Source of the DNA: Platycnemis pennipes
Lineage: Eukaryota; Arthropoda; Insecta; Odonata; Platycnemididae
Assembly: GCA_933228895.1 (NCBI GenBank)
Contig: OW121855.1
Span: 74,052,698 to 74,116,697 of the forward strand
DNA: 64,000 nucleotides
Direction of reading: 5' to 3'
Below, piece after piece: positions 1-11,000 of the stretch (positions within the stretch are counted from its first letter, which is position 1; each line of letters starts with the position of its first letter). Under the pieces are notes generated by a model, which saw only the letters and a list, made by a program, of their open reading frames with translations, made no database searches and was not told the DNA's origin. The position numbers and the translations under genes are program-made.

Positions 1-244
1 GTATATAAGGTCCCAGATACCCTTTGCCATAATAATCTTTCACAGTATTAGTTTTGTAAAGTCATTTTCACCTTCCTGTAGATGCATTTCAGTTTTTTGG
101 TGTAGGTAATTGTTAGATGGATGATCTAAGTAGTGCTGTGAGGAATAAGTGGTGGAAATTTTAAGTTCTGACAATGGACCAGTTTGTCAGAAGTATGTAG
201 CCTGACTGCAAATCTGGTTGTTGTGCTCATTAAAATACTAATTT

Positions 245-510
245 TTCATCCCGAGGTCCCAGGTCAACATCCTGGCAGTGGTAGAGGTTATTTTTTGGCA
301 TACTGACTCCTAATTGAGCCTGTGTACTGGGTACTTAAGTTCAGTATTCCATCATGCACATGAGATGTTAAACTGTATAGCCCTTGGTGTCTTTTGTAAA
401 GAGCTGACTAATCCCAATGCCAGGCTTTACTCAATCCTTTTCACAGTCCATGAAAAATCCTACCATGTCAAATTACCTGCTCTTGGGGTGCAATCAATCT
501 AAACTGTTGG
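245..510 (+). repeat. tRNA-derived SINE copy (degraded)
   Basis: The stretch 'CATCCCGAGGTCCCAGGT' followed by a 'GGCATACTGACTCCTAATTG' segment aligns by eye with the better copy at 4490-4800 (same order: B-box-like segment, TCCTAATTGAG, TGTGT, ACTTAAGT). It is 5'-degraded and lacks the conserved GTCCGTCGGATGGGACGTTA block. Assigned by internal comparison only. Confidence 0.4.
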
Positions 511-716
511 TTTTCACTTCCCCTGAATAATTACTACTTGATATAATGCTGAGGTACTTAATCTAATTATTGATACTTCTCCATCTAAACACCTGTGGTA
601 GTGTTAAGCTATGAGTAAGATTATAGAGAAAAAAATTGAATGCTCAAATGTATGCTACAATTCATGGAGTTACCATAAGCTGTGATTAATCATTTCAATA
701 TAGAGGGCGCCCATAT

Positions 717-1070
717 TTGAAACCCCCTAGCAATGTAATGTTATTCCCATGTTTGACATCTATTGAAACATATATGCCTTTTGTGAAAATCTTTAGGTCA
801 GTTATTTTTCATTCCAATAATGAAATGTGGAGTTCATGTGATACTGCAGAAGAGAAAAATAATATTAGCAAATTTTTAGGAATCATGATAGGTATCAATC
901 TCCTTCCAGATGTAATAAAATATTATTTTATACTGAATTTTAAAGTCATTCAATCTTCAATTAGCGCATTTGATCGGTGATATAGCCAAATATGTATGCG
1001 GTTTGGAGTGTCTCACTTTAACGAATTCAAAAATTCCCAGCAAGTGAAAGCCGGAAGCAGAACGTAATTG
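717..1070 (+). pseudogene. possible piggyBac-type transposase fragment
   Basis: An 87-residue open frame (717-980, no convincing ATG) contains 'KFLGIMIGINLLPDVIKYYF', which resembles the part of piggyBac-type transposases (DDE_Tnp_1_7) where a FLG-x-MGI-x-LP-x-YW pattern precedes the catalytic domain. Past the stop the same frame still reads 'YSQICMRFGVSHFNEF', like the following M-x-RF block. No DDD catalytic residues are present and there are no visible TTAA-flanked ends. If the reading is right this is a short decayed relic; a chance resemblance cannot be excluded. Confidence 0.3.
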
Positions 1071-1394
1071 AAATGGTTTCTCCAATATCCAGTAGATGAC
1101 GCGCTCGTACGGGAGCTAGGGGAACTTCGCTGTCGCTCGGCCCGCTGTTGCATCGTTCTCCGTCAGTCGTACGATGAGCGGTCTGAGAGTTCTCCCCTGT
1201 ATCTCTTCGGCAAGTTCTAGCGTTAGGGCTCTAATTTGAGCACCATTGTTCGATCCCTATTGCCAAGGTGCTTCATGAAGAGCTCCTTGTGACGTAGCAC
1301 GTATCGTTCTCGAATATCGACTGCATTAGAGCCTTTGGTGTACCTATCTCCAGTGAGCGATGGAAAGCCGTAAGCTGTAGCCTAGAGATTCTAA

Positions 1395-1462
1395 TACCCC
1401 GTGTGGCAGGAATATTGCCTTCCAACACGCTGGGGTTGGGTTCGAATCCCGACAGATATTAT
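1395..1462 (+). repeat. tRNA-like SINE head
   Basis: Contains a B-box-like 'GGGTTCGAATCCCGACAG' preceded by a degraded A-box region. It abuts the TIR-family copy that starts at 1469. Confidence 0.3.
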
Positions 1463-1468
1463 TACATG

Positions 1469-1846
1469 CAGGCACTTAGCCAGAAATTTGCCTCGGTGGG
1501 AGGCAAAGTCTAGTGCAGAGTAACTTGAAACAAATCAGCCTTGCCCGTTAGGGGCCGACATGTTACAGATCTCTTCCCTAAATTTTCAGTGCTTGGTATT
1601 TACTTTCACAGTGCTTAACTTGTTTTGAAGCAGGTATTTTACCGGCCCAAGAACAGAAGTTCAACGCATGCATACATATCAGATTGAAAAGAACGATTCA
1701 CACACACGCATCAAACTAGTGATCACGTTTCAAGACACTTATCGCTTGAATTATACGCAGTGTAATCCGGATTACCATGCCCAGTTAAAATCAGAACAAC
1801 AAAATGTTGGGAAAAATTTAGCTATTGGGAAAAATAGCAAAATTGG
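1469..1846 (+). mobile_element. Copy of TIR family X (partial)
   Basis: Starts with 'CAGGCACTTAGCCAG', the same end as the complete element at 17986-18412, and stays alignable through 'CCGACATGTTACAGATCTCT', 'AGTGCTTGGTATTTACTTTC', 'CAGATTGAAAAGAACGATTC' and 'ATCACGTTTCAAGACACTTA'. The distal G-rich end is not found, so this copy is truncated or diverged on its right side. An open frame at 1668-1901 lies within it and is not a gene. Confidence 0.6.
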
Positions 1847-1990
1847 ATGCCCTGTGGAAAGCAGTCGAAATTTAATGCCCCGTCCGTCGGTTAGGACGTG
1901 AAACTGGCCATTTGGGCGCTTTCCACTAATACTAACTTGCTAATACTGCCGCCGGGTATCTCTTGGCCCTTAAGGGCCTTAAGGACCCTT

Positions 1991-2024
1991 AAAAAAATCG
2001 GAAGCAATTGCTTCCGATTTTTTT
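1991..2024. repeat. perfect 34-bp palindrome
   Basis: Two 17-base arms (A7 TCGGAAGCAA and its exact complement ending T7) meet without a loop at 2007/2008. It follows a CCTTAAGG-rich stretch (1968-1990) that is itself locally palindromic. In bacteria this would look like a terminator, but the window is eukaryotic; it may be an inverted-repeat insertion or a cruciform-prone site. Confidence 0.9.
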
Positions 2025-2097
2025 CTTGCACCTTTCCCGACCATAAATCTCCGATGATGCTGCCAGCTTATGGTTAAAATGCATGGCGATGTTTAAC

Positions 2098-2145
2098 CCC
2101 CTGCCACACACATTTACGGGGGCTTTCATGGTATTATGTGGATGA
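2098..2145 (+). mobile_element. CR1/L2-like LINE 3' tail (weak)
   Basis: 'CCCTGCCACACACATTTACG' followed by GGTATTATGTGGATG follows the order of the family's 3' tail (stem CCCTGC, CACA hairpin, GGTATTATGTAGATG). No upstream family sequence is recognisable. Confidence 0.4.
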
Positions 2146-2491
2146 AAATCTTTGGTCAATCACAAGTTTTCTATCCGTTATCTGTTCCATGTCGTCCCAA
2201 GTATGTTTTCGTATACTTCTATCGTTTCATGGTATGTATCCTTTTTAAATATATCCGGTCATCTGCTTTTTTTAGTCTATAACAGTAGGAGGAGAAAAAT
2301 AAGAGTAATTAATTTCCACGAATTTCAACATGGTATCCCTAAAGGATAAATAATCGTTGCCCCCTTCACTACAGCAATAAGTACAATTCTCCACGTCTCC
2401 TCCTTGTCCAATGAGATTAAATCATAGACGAGTAGTAACAATAATGTCGTATAACAAATGATGCTTAAATTAATTTATTAAGCATTCCGTA

Positions 2492-2833
2492 TGGGATCGG
2501 GTTGGTATGGTGGTTTAAATCACCGGCGTCCCATCCCGAGGGCCCGGTTTTAAACCCCGGCAGTCACCGAGTTTTCATTGGTATACCAGACACTACCTTG
2601 GTGTCGCGTGCACTTCGAGTGCACTACCCCGTCCGTCGGATGGGACGTTAGACAGTGGACTCCTTGGTACCTTTCGTATGGAGTAGGTTAATGTCCACCT
2701 CGGTTTTATCTCTACCATTCCCTCGTTTGCTGCAAAGTACCCTGTACCCAATTACACACCTACCTATCACCTACCTTGATGACGCACATGACCTAAGCTG
2801 TCGGTCGCCTCCCCTAGAAAACTAACTAACTGG
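2492..2833 (+). mobile_element. tRNA-derived SINE, near-complete
   Basis: Head with A-box-like 'TGGTATGGTGGTTTAAAT' and B-box-like 'GGCCCGGTTTTAAACCCCGG', a middle with 'CACTTCGAGTGCAC', the family hallmark 'CCGTCCGTCGGATGGGACGT', then 'ACCTCGGTTTTATCTCTACC' and an end around 'GTCGGTCGCCTCCCCTA'. The same blocks in the same order recur at 4490, 16625, 22505, 47540 and, inverted, at 23475 and 38545, which is how the family was defined. Length about 340 bp. Transcription would be by Pol III from the internal boxes. Confidence 0.7.
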
Positions 2834-3740
2834 CAGTTAGAAAAACTCAGAGTACTTTTCCACGGGTAAGGGATTAATACAACCAAACCGTAGATTCAAC
2901 GTCACGTAATGTTCAAGAGCTCTCGACTTTTTCAAGGGCTAGAGGAAAATACTTAAATTTTGATTTAGACTATGATGGACTTCAGAAAGGTTACTCCCGA
3001 AAGAGTAGAATAAATGAACTGCATTCAGTGAAGTATTGCTCTGACGAATACATGCGTTAATGCCTGTTAGTAGTGAGTTTCTATGCGTATTTTAGTGAGA
3101 AAATAATATGATATTTTCTCTATTGTTCCAACTTAACTTTGAATTCGCTTTCCCTTTTCAACACTGGCTAGGCTCAAGGACCTTAAGTTAAGACGTAATT
3201 TGTTGCGCAAGATTCTCCGAAGGTGCGTATCCAAGCTTGAGCTCTATTTAAACACGTCGCCAGCGAAGAAGGCATGGCCATTGGAACACTTTCTCATCAT
3301 TTTTTATAGTCTCTTTGAAGCGGTAGACAACACATGTTCAATTGCGTTTCAAGTTTCTCATCCCTATTTTGTTTATCTTACCAAGGCAATGATAGTGATT
3401 CAAAATAAATCGTTGGCATTGAATGCAGGCATGCTTATTGGTATTAAGGATAATATACAATTGTTTCTAAAATCAATTTAAGAGGTTGTAGTCCCTGCAC
3501 CCCACGATTTCAACAATCTCCTGAATTATTAGGGTTAAGTGCAAAATGAATCGTATTCATGTAACCTAATTTTTCATATGAGACGTAATAATTCACACAT
3601 AATTTTTGTGAAACTACTCACATTTTCCAGTAATCATTTCACCAGCATCGCTATTCAAAGGTTCTTTCACATTGGTTTAAGGAAGCGCTAAATCTAAAAT
3701 CAGGCAGATAATCCTTGAGTCACCAGGCCAAGCCAAGGAT
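2834..3740. other. unassigned AT-rich sequence
   Basis: Contains a 93-codon frame (3200-3481, TTG start, no recognisable motif) but no domain, splice pattern or repeat that I can name. Confidence 0.5.
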
Positions 3741-3744
3741 ACCC

Positions 3745-3902
3745 ATCCTGTGTGCCCGAGCTAGTTAGTCCAGAGGGTCCAGAGTTAAGAAACATATTAC
3801 TATGGAATACCGTTCCTTAGTTGAGAGTCGCGTGTGTAGCACTCGAGTTCAGCTTGCCTTTCCTCGGATGGGACGTTGAGTAGTGGGTCATTTGGACCAG
3901 TT
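3745..3902 (+). repeat. SINE fragment (5'-truncated)
   Basis: Carries 'GTAGCACTCGAGTTCAG' and 'CCTCGGATGGGACGTTGAG', matching the central hallmark blocks of the SINE family, then stops at 'GGGTCATTTGGACC'. Confidence 0.5.
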
Positions 3903-4002
3903 ACATTTGGACATTGCGGACGCTGAATATCTTTCCACCTTTCATCCTTCCCCAATAGAACCGTTTAATATCGTACCACACAACCAACCTGTACTTCAAA
4001 CT

Positions 4003-4085
4003 GTGCCCTGATCGGTAACACACTGGGCTGGCAACCCAAAGGCTGCGGGTTTGAATCATCCTGACCCGAATTTCTGTAGGTATAT
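4003..4085 (+). repeat. tRNA-like SINE head
   Basis: 'GGTAACACACTGGGCTGGCA' plus 'GCTGCGGGTTTGAATCATCC' resembles A-box and B-box spacing of a tRNA-derived SINE. It does not fold as a tRNA. Confidence 0.35.
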
Positions 4086-4489
4086 GTTTCATTATTCGTG
4101 AGATAAGGAGGTTATGTTATGAGTATCGATTTAATCTTAGCTGTTGGAGCAGTTTTAAATCAAGTCTACGACTACTATTACCCTTCCTTGCAGTCGTAAG
4201 GGATCAGGTTGATGTAATGACCGGTGTATTAAGTTGCCAACTTTGGGGCGGTTAGAAAAATGGAGAATCGGTGATTGGAGAAAATTAAAGGCGATGCCTT
4301 AAGAAAGGCGTCTACATTGAGAAGAATGGAAGGCAGGAGGGGAGGTAAGAATAAGAATTTCAATTGAGATGTCCGGAGGTATTTCGTGCAATAAGCTGTA
4401 GAAGGAAATGCTGTTGGCGAAAAAAGTAGGAAGGATGCGAAAGGTAGTAAATTTGGCATGAGAGTACATTAATATCGGCCCTGAATGAT

Positions 4490-4800
4490 AATACATGGGG
4501 ATAGGGTCCGTTTCGTGGCTAGCATACTGGCTTTCCATCCCGAAGGTCTGGGCTGGAATTTCGGCCGTTGCAGAGAGTTTTCAGAGGTGTACCGATCCCT
4601 AATTGAGATCTGTGTTTATAGCACTTCAAGTCCTGTAGTTAGCCCGTCGCGTGGGAAGTTAAACTTTGGAACCCTTGACGCCGAACGCCAAGAGGAGACT
4701 CTCCAAAGTCAATTTTCTCTCCACCCTTACCCTATTCCTTTAATAATTCTTACCTCTTCCAACTGCCAACGGCACTAATGACACTAGCTCTTTATGTGCC
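4490..4800 (+). mobile_element. tRNA-derived SINE copy
   Basis: Matches the SINE at 2492 from the 'CTTTCCATCCCGAAGGTC' head, through 'TGTACCGATCCCTAATTGAG' and 'AGCACTTCAAGTCCTG', to 'GGCACTAATGACACTAGCTC' near its end. Adjacent at its 3' side to a second, 5'-truncated copy in the same orientation. Confidence 0.6.
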
Positions 4801-4985
4801 ATATCCGTCCGTCGGATAGGACGTTAACTTGGGACCCCGTGGCATCTTGCGCTAAGAGCAAGTTAATTTATACCACGGATTTCGCTCGCCCCTCCTTTTT
4901 TTGTCACCCACACATCCTTGAGACGCAATGACTTTACCTGTCGATCGGCTCTCTCGGTAACTAATTATGCTCTGACCGGTATTTT
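4801..4985 (+). mobile_element. SINE copy, 5'-truncated
   Basis: Begins exactly at the hallmark 'CCGTCCGTCGGATAGGACGT' and continues with 'TGGGACCCCGTGGCATC' and 'GTCGATCGGCTCTCTCGGTA'. Lies head-to-tail behind the copy at 4490, giving a tandem pair. Confidence 0.6.
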
Positions 4986-5360
4986 AGTTCCTGGTTGTTA
5001 ATAATTTTCGAGGTTAAAGTCATGTGATTTTTCGCTTTTCTGCAGTCTACGTTCATTTAAACTAACCGGTAGTTTGTTGTACTTTTTGTAACCTAAAGTT
5101 TTGACAACTGCCGAAGGAATTTAACTTTTGTGTGGACTGGTGATTAATGCTAACCTGTCACTATACAATCGGGCCTCAAAGTAGCAAATGACAAGTTGTC
5201 AGTCTCTCTCTCAAAAAATAATATCGAAGCATGATGTTCTTTTGTAGCTTGCTGAAATCGAAAATCAAATCTCCTACCGCTGGGTTCCAAAGGCACGCGC
5301 TAATCGTTCTTAAAGCCATCGTGGGTATAGCGATTAAAAGTAAAAGGATTCTACATATCT

Positions 5361-5435
5361 GTCTACACCTACATTATACCGTGTAAGTAACCGCAAGGGT
5401 GTTTGGCGTGTGCAAGGGTGAATATCACCAAACAT
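5361..5435 (-). mobile_element. CR1/L2-like LINE 3' tail
   Basis: On the minus strand the order is ATGTTTGGTGATATTCACC, then CACACGCCAAACACCCTTGC, then TAATGTAGGTGTAGA, matching the family tail including the GTAGAT-type end (here GTAGGTGTAGA). Diverged copy. Confidence 0.5.
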
Positions 5436-5939
5436 GCATTTTATATCGGATAGAATTAAATATATGCTTACTACCATGGATGCATTCACAAATACTAGTC
5501 CGTACATGCACTACTAATGCGGTAATATATACGGAATCACTTCTTTGCGGAAAATGTCAGATATGCATTGATGAGACACGTGTAACTAACCGCCTATCCG
5601 GCGACTCGTAGGGTTGTATGAAGTCACCACATCGAAGGTAGGAACTTAGCCAGTTTTTTTGAAACATTTTTAGCTAAAATAGGTGATAATTTACGCTAAC
5701 TGAAGCTAAATTTTCTCGGTTATCGCTACGTCGATGATAAATCAAGGGGAATGATTGTGAATTTCATTTCCTTTGAAAAACAACCAGCATAGGTTGGTAC
5801 TACAACATCATTGACGTGGCCATAACCGAAGACAGTTCTTTTACTTTTAATGACTCGAGATATATTCAAAAGAATGTGACTTCATAGGTTTGAAGAAAAT
5901 TATTGCGTAGAATTATCTATTACGCTTTACTTAGCGCGC
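5436..5939. other. unassigned AT-rich sequence
   Basis: Nothing recognisable; may include diverged LINE sequence belonging to the tail at 5361. Confidence 0.4.
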
Positions 5940-6290
5940 TGAATACGATGTTTGTGGTTCGGCGACCTTGTTGAGTCCCACTCAAAGACTCCGAAGTTTA
6001 CAGGTGAGACAATCAGCCGCATGGAGACACGGAGGACTCGACCTTCCGCCTCCCCGTATTTACTTCCCAGCTGGCCCACTTCCAAACGCCTCGTCTCCCG
6101 GGGAGACCGTCCCACCATCTCACTTGTTGTCATTGGCCAGAAGGATCTCGTGGAATCCCGTCGTGGACCAAAGGAGACCGACATTTCGGAGGAGGGTTTT
6201 GTTGAATGCTGGCAGCTTTCCTCGCTTAATGTGGCGCGGTATAATCCGGACTTCTGTGTCGCACGCTCTAGTGCTGTCTTTATAAATGGG
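5940..6290. other. GC-rich island with overlapping open frames
   Basis: A compact GC- and CpG-rich block in AT-rich surroundings. Frames stay open on both strands (145 codons on +, 134 on -), as expected from composition alone, and none shows a domain. A good donor-like site, 'TTACAG|GTGAGACAAT', lies at 5999-6014. It could be a first exon or promoter, but there is no acceptor or coding homology to support this. Confidence 0.25.
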
Positions 6291-6389
6291 ACTGTGTTAT
6301 ATTTGTTTATAAGTGAGGCGATCGACAGCAAAGATCATTTAGGCCGTTCAGAGAAGGTGTTTATAGTTGGGGAGTTGACGGATAGATAA

Positions 6390-9329
6390 TGTGCGTGTCC
6401 TAGTAATGTACCTACCTACTAGACTCCGCGGGAGTCACCGTTTATGTGTGAAAAATAATACTACTTTGCCATCGCTAATGACACCGTCTGCACTTACGTC
6501 GATGAAATTAATATTTTGCTACGGTTAGAGCTACTATAATAAGTTTTAAGATTTTGGTGACGGTTTAGGATAAAAGAGGGAGAAAATCAGGAAGACTTAC
6601 TCTAGTTTATTGTAGTATAATCTATTTATTAACTTAATTGCAATAGTTTTAGGTGCCCTGGCCATCAGAAATCATTCTAATGTTATTTAATATATTTTTA
6701 GTGTTTTGATATGCTTTTTCTTATCTCCAACTCGTCTCATAATATTTCTTCAATTACTTGCTCATAATTTTTCCGTGGTTATTATTCCCAATACCTGTAA
6801 GGTGAGATCCTACGTTTGTAAATTAAAGTAGTGTCTACAGATTCAAGAGCTTGTTATTTACAAATGAAGATGGAAGTCTTATGGTAGAATTTTTCCTTCG
6901 CTTGGGGTTTCCCACTGACTGTTCATCTAATCCTTAAAGATTTATTTTACCTCACTTACTTTTCTCTGATTTCTTTCAAGCTTGATTATTTGTGTGAAAG
7001 TTACTTCTCTCAATCTGCAGTATAGGATTAATTAAAACTATAATAGAAAATATGTACGAAAGAAATATGTATCTGGTGCAGTCGATAGCTCAAGTTTAGA
7101 AGAAGATTTGATACGTTATCTACAAAGGAAAATTTCGATACCGAATTTATTTCCATTAGTTCGCATTTCATTTTCTAATCCGCCCTAGCGCAAGTCCTCA
7201 TAATCTGAGTAGTTGTCTGTTAAGTGTGGAACTGACTTGAATTCCTCGTGCATAATATACCCTGCCCATATGTTCTTTATCAGAGGTAAAGTCAACGATA
7301 TCTGGCGAGATGTAGTGGTACAGCATCTTATGAATGAATAAAGAACAACCACAATAGGAGTAAAGAACATAAAACTCACCCTTGTTTCTTTATTAATTTT
7401 TATTAGAGGTGTTTGTTCACCCACCTACGTAGTGGGTAGTGAGGACCACGACACTTGATCCTGTTTAGCGTAGAATTAATGAATTGGACAAAACGACGCT
7501 TAAAATGTGTTAGTGGTCACGTTCAAATTATTATTGATGCATCCCTTATATTTATACAGTATTCCACCTTAAAACCGAATAATTCTAGTATAGTTTTAAC
7601 TACAGTTGTAATTCGGGAAGAAAAGTTATAGTTTCACGCTGTAAGATAATTTTTATGTGACAGAAATTATTGTGAGTGGATATTTGTCAAAGTGTCAATG
7701 GGTAGCACAGGCGTAAAGTTATATGAGTTGGCGAAGTTGGTGAAGAAATGTTGGCGAGTGAGAAGCCTTGTTATGTGCTCTATTATTTTAAAAGTATTTG
7801 TCATTTTGGAGTTTTTGGAATGCCTTTGAAACTTGAGTTTAAAAGTAACAGGGCGGAGATATACGAAGCCTCTCATTCTGCTTACCTTAAACAATGAAGT
7901 ACTTGCTATGATGAATCCTTCATAAACGTTAATAAGGAGAAACGTTTGAAACGAGGCTAAATTGAAAGATAAGTATCGTAAAAACTTTCACTCTCCTTTC
8001 AGTGCTGTTCATCTCACATAGGTAATATAAAATTTAAATAAATATTTTGTAAGAACTCGTTTGGGTGTATCGAAAAAGAAATACATACATTTGATTGTCG
8101 TGATAAAGAGTAGGTTATGTCAGCTGAGGTCTGACGATCGGATTTCGATGCAGAGTGCTTAATCTGATCGAGTTTGCAGTATTCACGCAAATCGTCAAAA
8201 TCAATCGTCTTCTGTTTCCTTATTGCAGCGAATCTGTTAATTTCAATTTATTGGCGTTAGAAGTATATTGCATGAAAAATAGAAGGAAAGGCGTGGGAAG
8301 AATTTAGGTTCATCTTATATGGTAGGACACTAATTATAATCTTTCTAACATACGTTGAATACGTTTAAGTATTCTCTGCAGTATTGTATTTGTTTCTTAG
8401 GTTACCTGTGAAGCCTATTGATATTCATTGCCTTGTTTTGCACTCGATGTAAATCATCCATTTTTCTATTCTCCAATGGCACGTGAGAAAAATATTATGT
8501 ATAGTTTAAGTTACGCATTGCCAATAAAATATCTCAGCCCAAGTTGCAATCCGTAGGAATTATTACTTCGGGTAAAACCCATATCCGGTCAGACTTCTTA
8601 AAGTGAATGCCCCTAATGATGCATCGCAAATCATGTGTGTTTACAGCAAGTGCAATGCATTTGAGAAGGGGTAGTTCCTCTGATCTGTGAGACAGCTATT
8701 TTTACCCACGTCGTAGACGATAGAGTTTGCCGAGATTCCCTCTTGGTGCCAATTCCGCCAACTTCCAGGGAAGTAATATAAAATGTCAAAAGGCGTCACA
8801 GTGAGCAAGAATCGAAAAACCTCGACCTTCACAAATACTGTACAGCAAACAGCGCGGCATTCTTTCTCCACGTCCTCGAAGCGTTTCTGCCTGTTCTTGA
8901 TTATACATATATCATTTAAGAGTGTTTGACCATCTTTTGCATTGTCGGCATTACATCAGATAGGTTGGTAATTAGACATTTCACTGTGGAGCCTGTTGCT
9001 GGCTTCTCTCACAAACTCTCCTGCTTCATCTGACTGGCTGACTGTCTTCAGCTGACTGGCACGTCACTCAATCCACCCTCAGTACCGAGGCGGAGTTAGC
9101 TTGACTTTAGAGGATAAAAATCAAGCAGTGAGAACTGCACGAGAGACTTTTTGTGCAAGATGCTCCGATACTGTTTGGGCTAGAAGGACACTATATGAAA
9201 AATAGGAGTCGTAGGAAGAATTCATCTTCGACATAACCCACATTAACTGGCAAAACACTAATAATATTTCTAACCCACTATAAATCAAAAAACTAGAGTT
9301 AATTTATTCCTCGCTCGATATTTAATGAA
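6390..9329. other. long unassigned AT-rich stretch
   Basis: No open frame above about 80 codons, no recognised transposon protein and no clear internal repeats. Probably intergenic or intronic DNA with old, unrecognisable repeats. Confidence 0.5.
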
Positions 9330-9684
9330 GCAACACAGTGCAACTAGTTTCACCCTCTCAGGTATCCACAGATACAAAGATGAAAACATTCCGGTGGCTG
9401 ATTATATGTAAGGCTGGCGTACGTCTATGTAAGGTTGACGGGTGGGTGGGAGTTGGGGATCTAGCAGAGGGAGAAAGATCGGAGGTTTCGTGAGGAAAGG
9501 GAGGTCAAATGAGGGTGAATGATTGCGGTAAAAGTAGTTTCTTTGAATTCTTTTGGATATTAATCTCTATCTCCTCCTAAGAGTCGAGTGTTTTGACCAA
9601 TCGCACGCCAGCCGTATATATGCCGCTAAAATGCTTTATTTTTTTACCTGATGACTCCCGAGATGGGAAAACTAGTTGTATCAA
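9330..9684. repeat. oppositely oriented CCTGA...GAAAACTAGTTG motifs
   Basis: At 9648-9684 (+) CTGATGA is followed by CCC-GAGAT-GGG, AAAA and CTAGTTGTATCAA. At about 9330-9356 the minus strand reads CCTGAGAGGGTGAAACTAGTTGCAC. The two are related and inverted, about 300 bp apart, and may mark the ends of one repeat. Confidence 0.35.
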
Positions 9685-9711
9685 GTTTTTTTTAAATTAA
9701 ATAAGGTGAAT

Positions 9712-9852
9712 ACATTAATGCTAACCTTCTAACATGTTTACATGTACCAATAGCTCTTAGTTGCATGCAAGTAATGCATGTTTGGTGATCTTCACCTCCT
9801 TCCACACACCCTCGCGGTGGATCGCACGGTATTACTTAGATGTTGATGAAAA
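9712..9852 (+). mobile_element. CR1/L2-like LINE 3' end
   Basis: 'TTAGTTGCATGCAAGTAATG' followed by 'TTTGGTGATCTTCACCTCC' and 'CCACACACCCTCGCGGTGG', then GTATTACTTAGATGTTGATG, matches the 3' UTR of the long element at 54.6-54.76 kb. About 140 bp remain; all coding sequence has been lost. Confidence 0.75.
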
Positions 9853-10079
9853 AGAGAATGTTTTAACGGGGTTGGGACAGAGAAATAGTGTTGAGAAGGA
9901 GCCATAGGAAAAATCCTCTCCAGAACAGATGAGTCTATCAAAAACTACCTTGTACCCAGCGGGCAAATCAATAATAATAACAAAATTCACCAGCAATACG
10001 CCCATCTAACTGTCAGTAGGCTAGATGAGAATGAAATGACTTACTCTGTATTAAAATAGAAAGTTGGTTTGATGAATAA

Positions 10080-10325
10080 GGGTAGAGCTCACCCCGTACT
10101 CCATTGGTGTGTGATATTCACACGCAGGGAGGCCAGTTCTTATCCTACTCTTGGCCGCCTGAGATTTCCTACGAAGTTATGACAGTCAGAAAATGACAGG
10201 GCGAGGATTTTAGGCGTGGGTATCCAGAGAGGCTTAACCCGGATTTGAACCCAGAAACATCCGGTCGGTAGCCCAACTACCCACTGGGAAACTACGAACC
10301 CCGAAAATTCGATGTGGAGGAACAT
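10080..10325 (-). repeat. tRNA-derived SINE (second type)
   Basis: On the minus strand 'GGTTCGTAGTTTCCCAGTGG' plus 'GTAGTTGGGCTACC' form an A-box region and 'GGTTTCTGGGTTCAAATCCG' (approximate) a B-box region, followed by 'TTTTCTGACTGTCATAAC'. The last block recurs at 57205-57225, linking the two copies. The 61-codon frame here is incidental. Confidence 0.45.
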
Positions 10326-10624
10326 TTACAGAACTTGTCTCTATGTACCTACTCGGTTGTGGATTTTATTTCTAGATTTTGTGGGGTGAGACTCGAGGTC
10401 ATAGATTCTTATTTGGATGGAATGCGAGAAAATTTTGTGAAACTTGGAAGACAGTGTGGAATACTGAAATGTTTATGTCATTCCATACACACATAGAGTG
10501 TAGAGAATTAAAATTTCCCAAAGAAGTGCACCTAACTTCGAGATATCTGGTATTTGAATGGACAGTGGAGAAGATTTTATTTTATTTGTTATCATTCATT
10601 TGGCGCATCAAGAAAGATTAATCA

Positions 10625-10760
10625 CTTTTATCGTCATCAATAAACAATCCCAAGATTGGTTTGACGCAGCTTTCCACTCGATCCTCATATTGGTTAACCT
10701 TTTAATATTTACATAATTCTTCTCCATAACACCCTTCGTTACTTGTTCCATGTCAAATGA
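10625..10760 (-). pseudogene. RTE-like LINE ORF C-terminal tail fragment
   Basis: Read on the minus strand this gives 'GAAGAATTATGTAAATATTA' then a GAGTGGAAAGCTGCGTCAAA block, the C-terminal end of an insect RTE-type reverse transcriptase ORF (pattern YxNxKRL...WRxAsNQS). The same end recurs at 14285 (+), 17160 (-), 32825 (-) and 33240 (+). Confidence 0.55.
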
Positions 10761-10794
10761 ACGAGTCAACGTGTCAAGCTGCCTTCAATGAAGA

Positions 10795-11000
10795 TTCCAA
10801 TTTGCAGATACGGTTGTCGTAGTAGGGGCAGAAAGAGTTAAGGAAATGCTGAAGACAACATAGAAAAGATATTGACGAGGTATGACTATAAAAACAAAAC
10901 AGAAATAATATTGTGCGCGAAATAAACGCTTGAAGAGGTGAGAGAATATCACTTTCTGGGAAGCAGAATAACCAGAATATCAGGAGTATTTTATTTTTTT
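10795..11000 (+). pseudogene. RTE-like reverse transcriptase fragment
   Basis: One frame reads 'DTVVVVGAERVKEMLKTT' just after where a (FA)DD motif would lie, and after a frame change 'KTEIILCAK'. This matches the segment downstream of motif C in RTE-type ORFs (DDxxLxAExExxLQEML...KTKVMxC). Frameshifts and stops are present, so it is a dead fragment. It lies next to an inverted tail fragment of the same family (10625-10760). Confidence 0.5.

Noticed and set aside
1991..2024. Rho-independent terminator
   Set aside because: Looks like one, but the window is eukaryotic with no bacterial genes; kept only as a palindrome.
5927..6389. 145-codon (+) and 134-codon (-) frames as genes
   Set aside because: Both overlap in the same CpG-rich block and neither has a recognisable protein feature.
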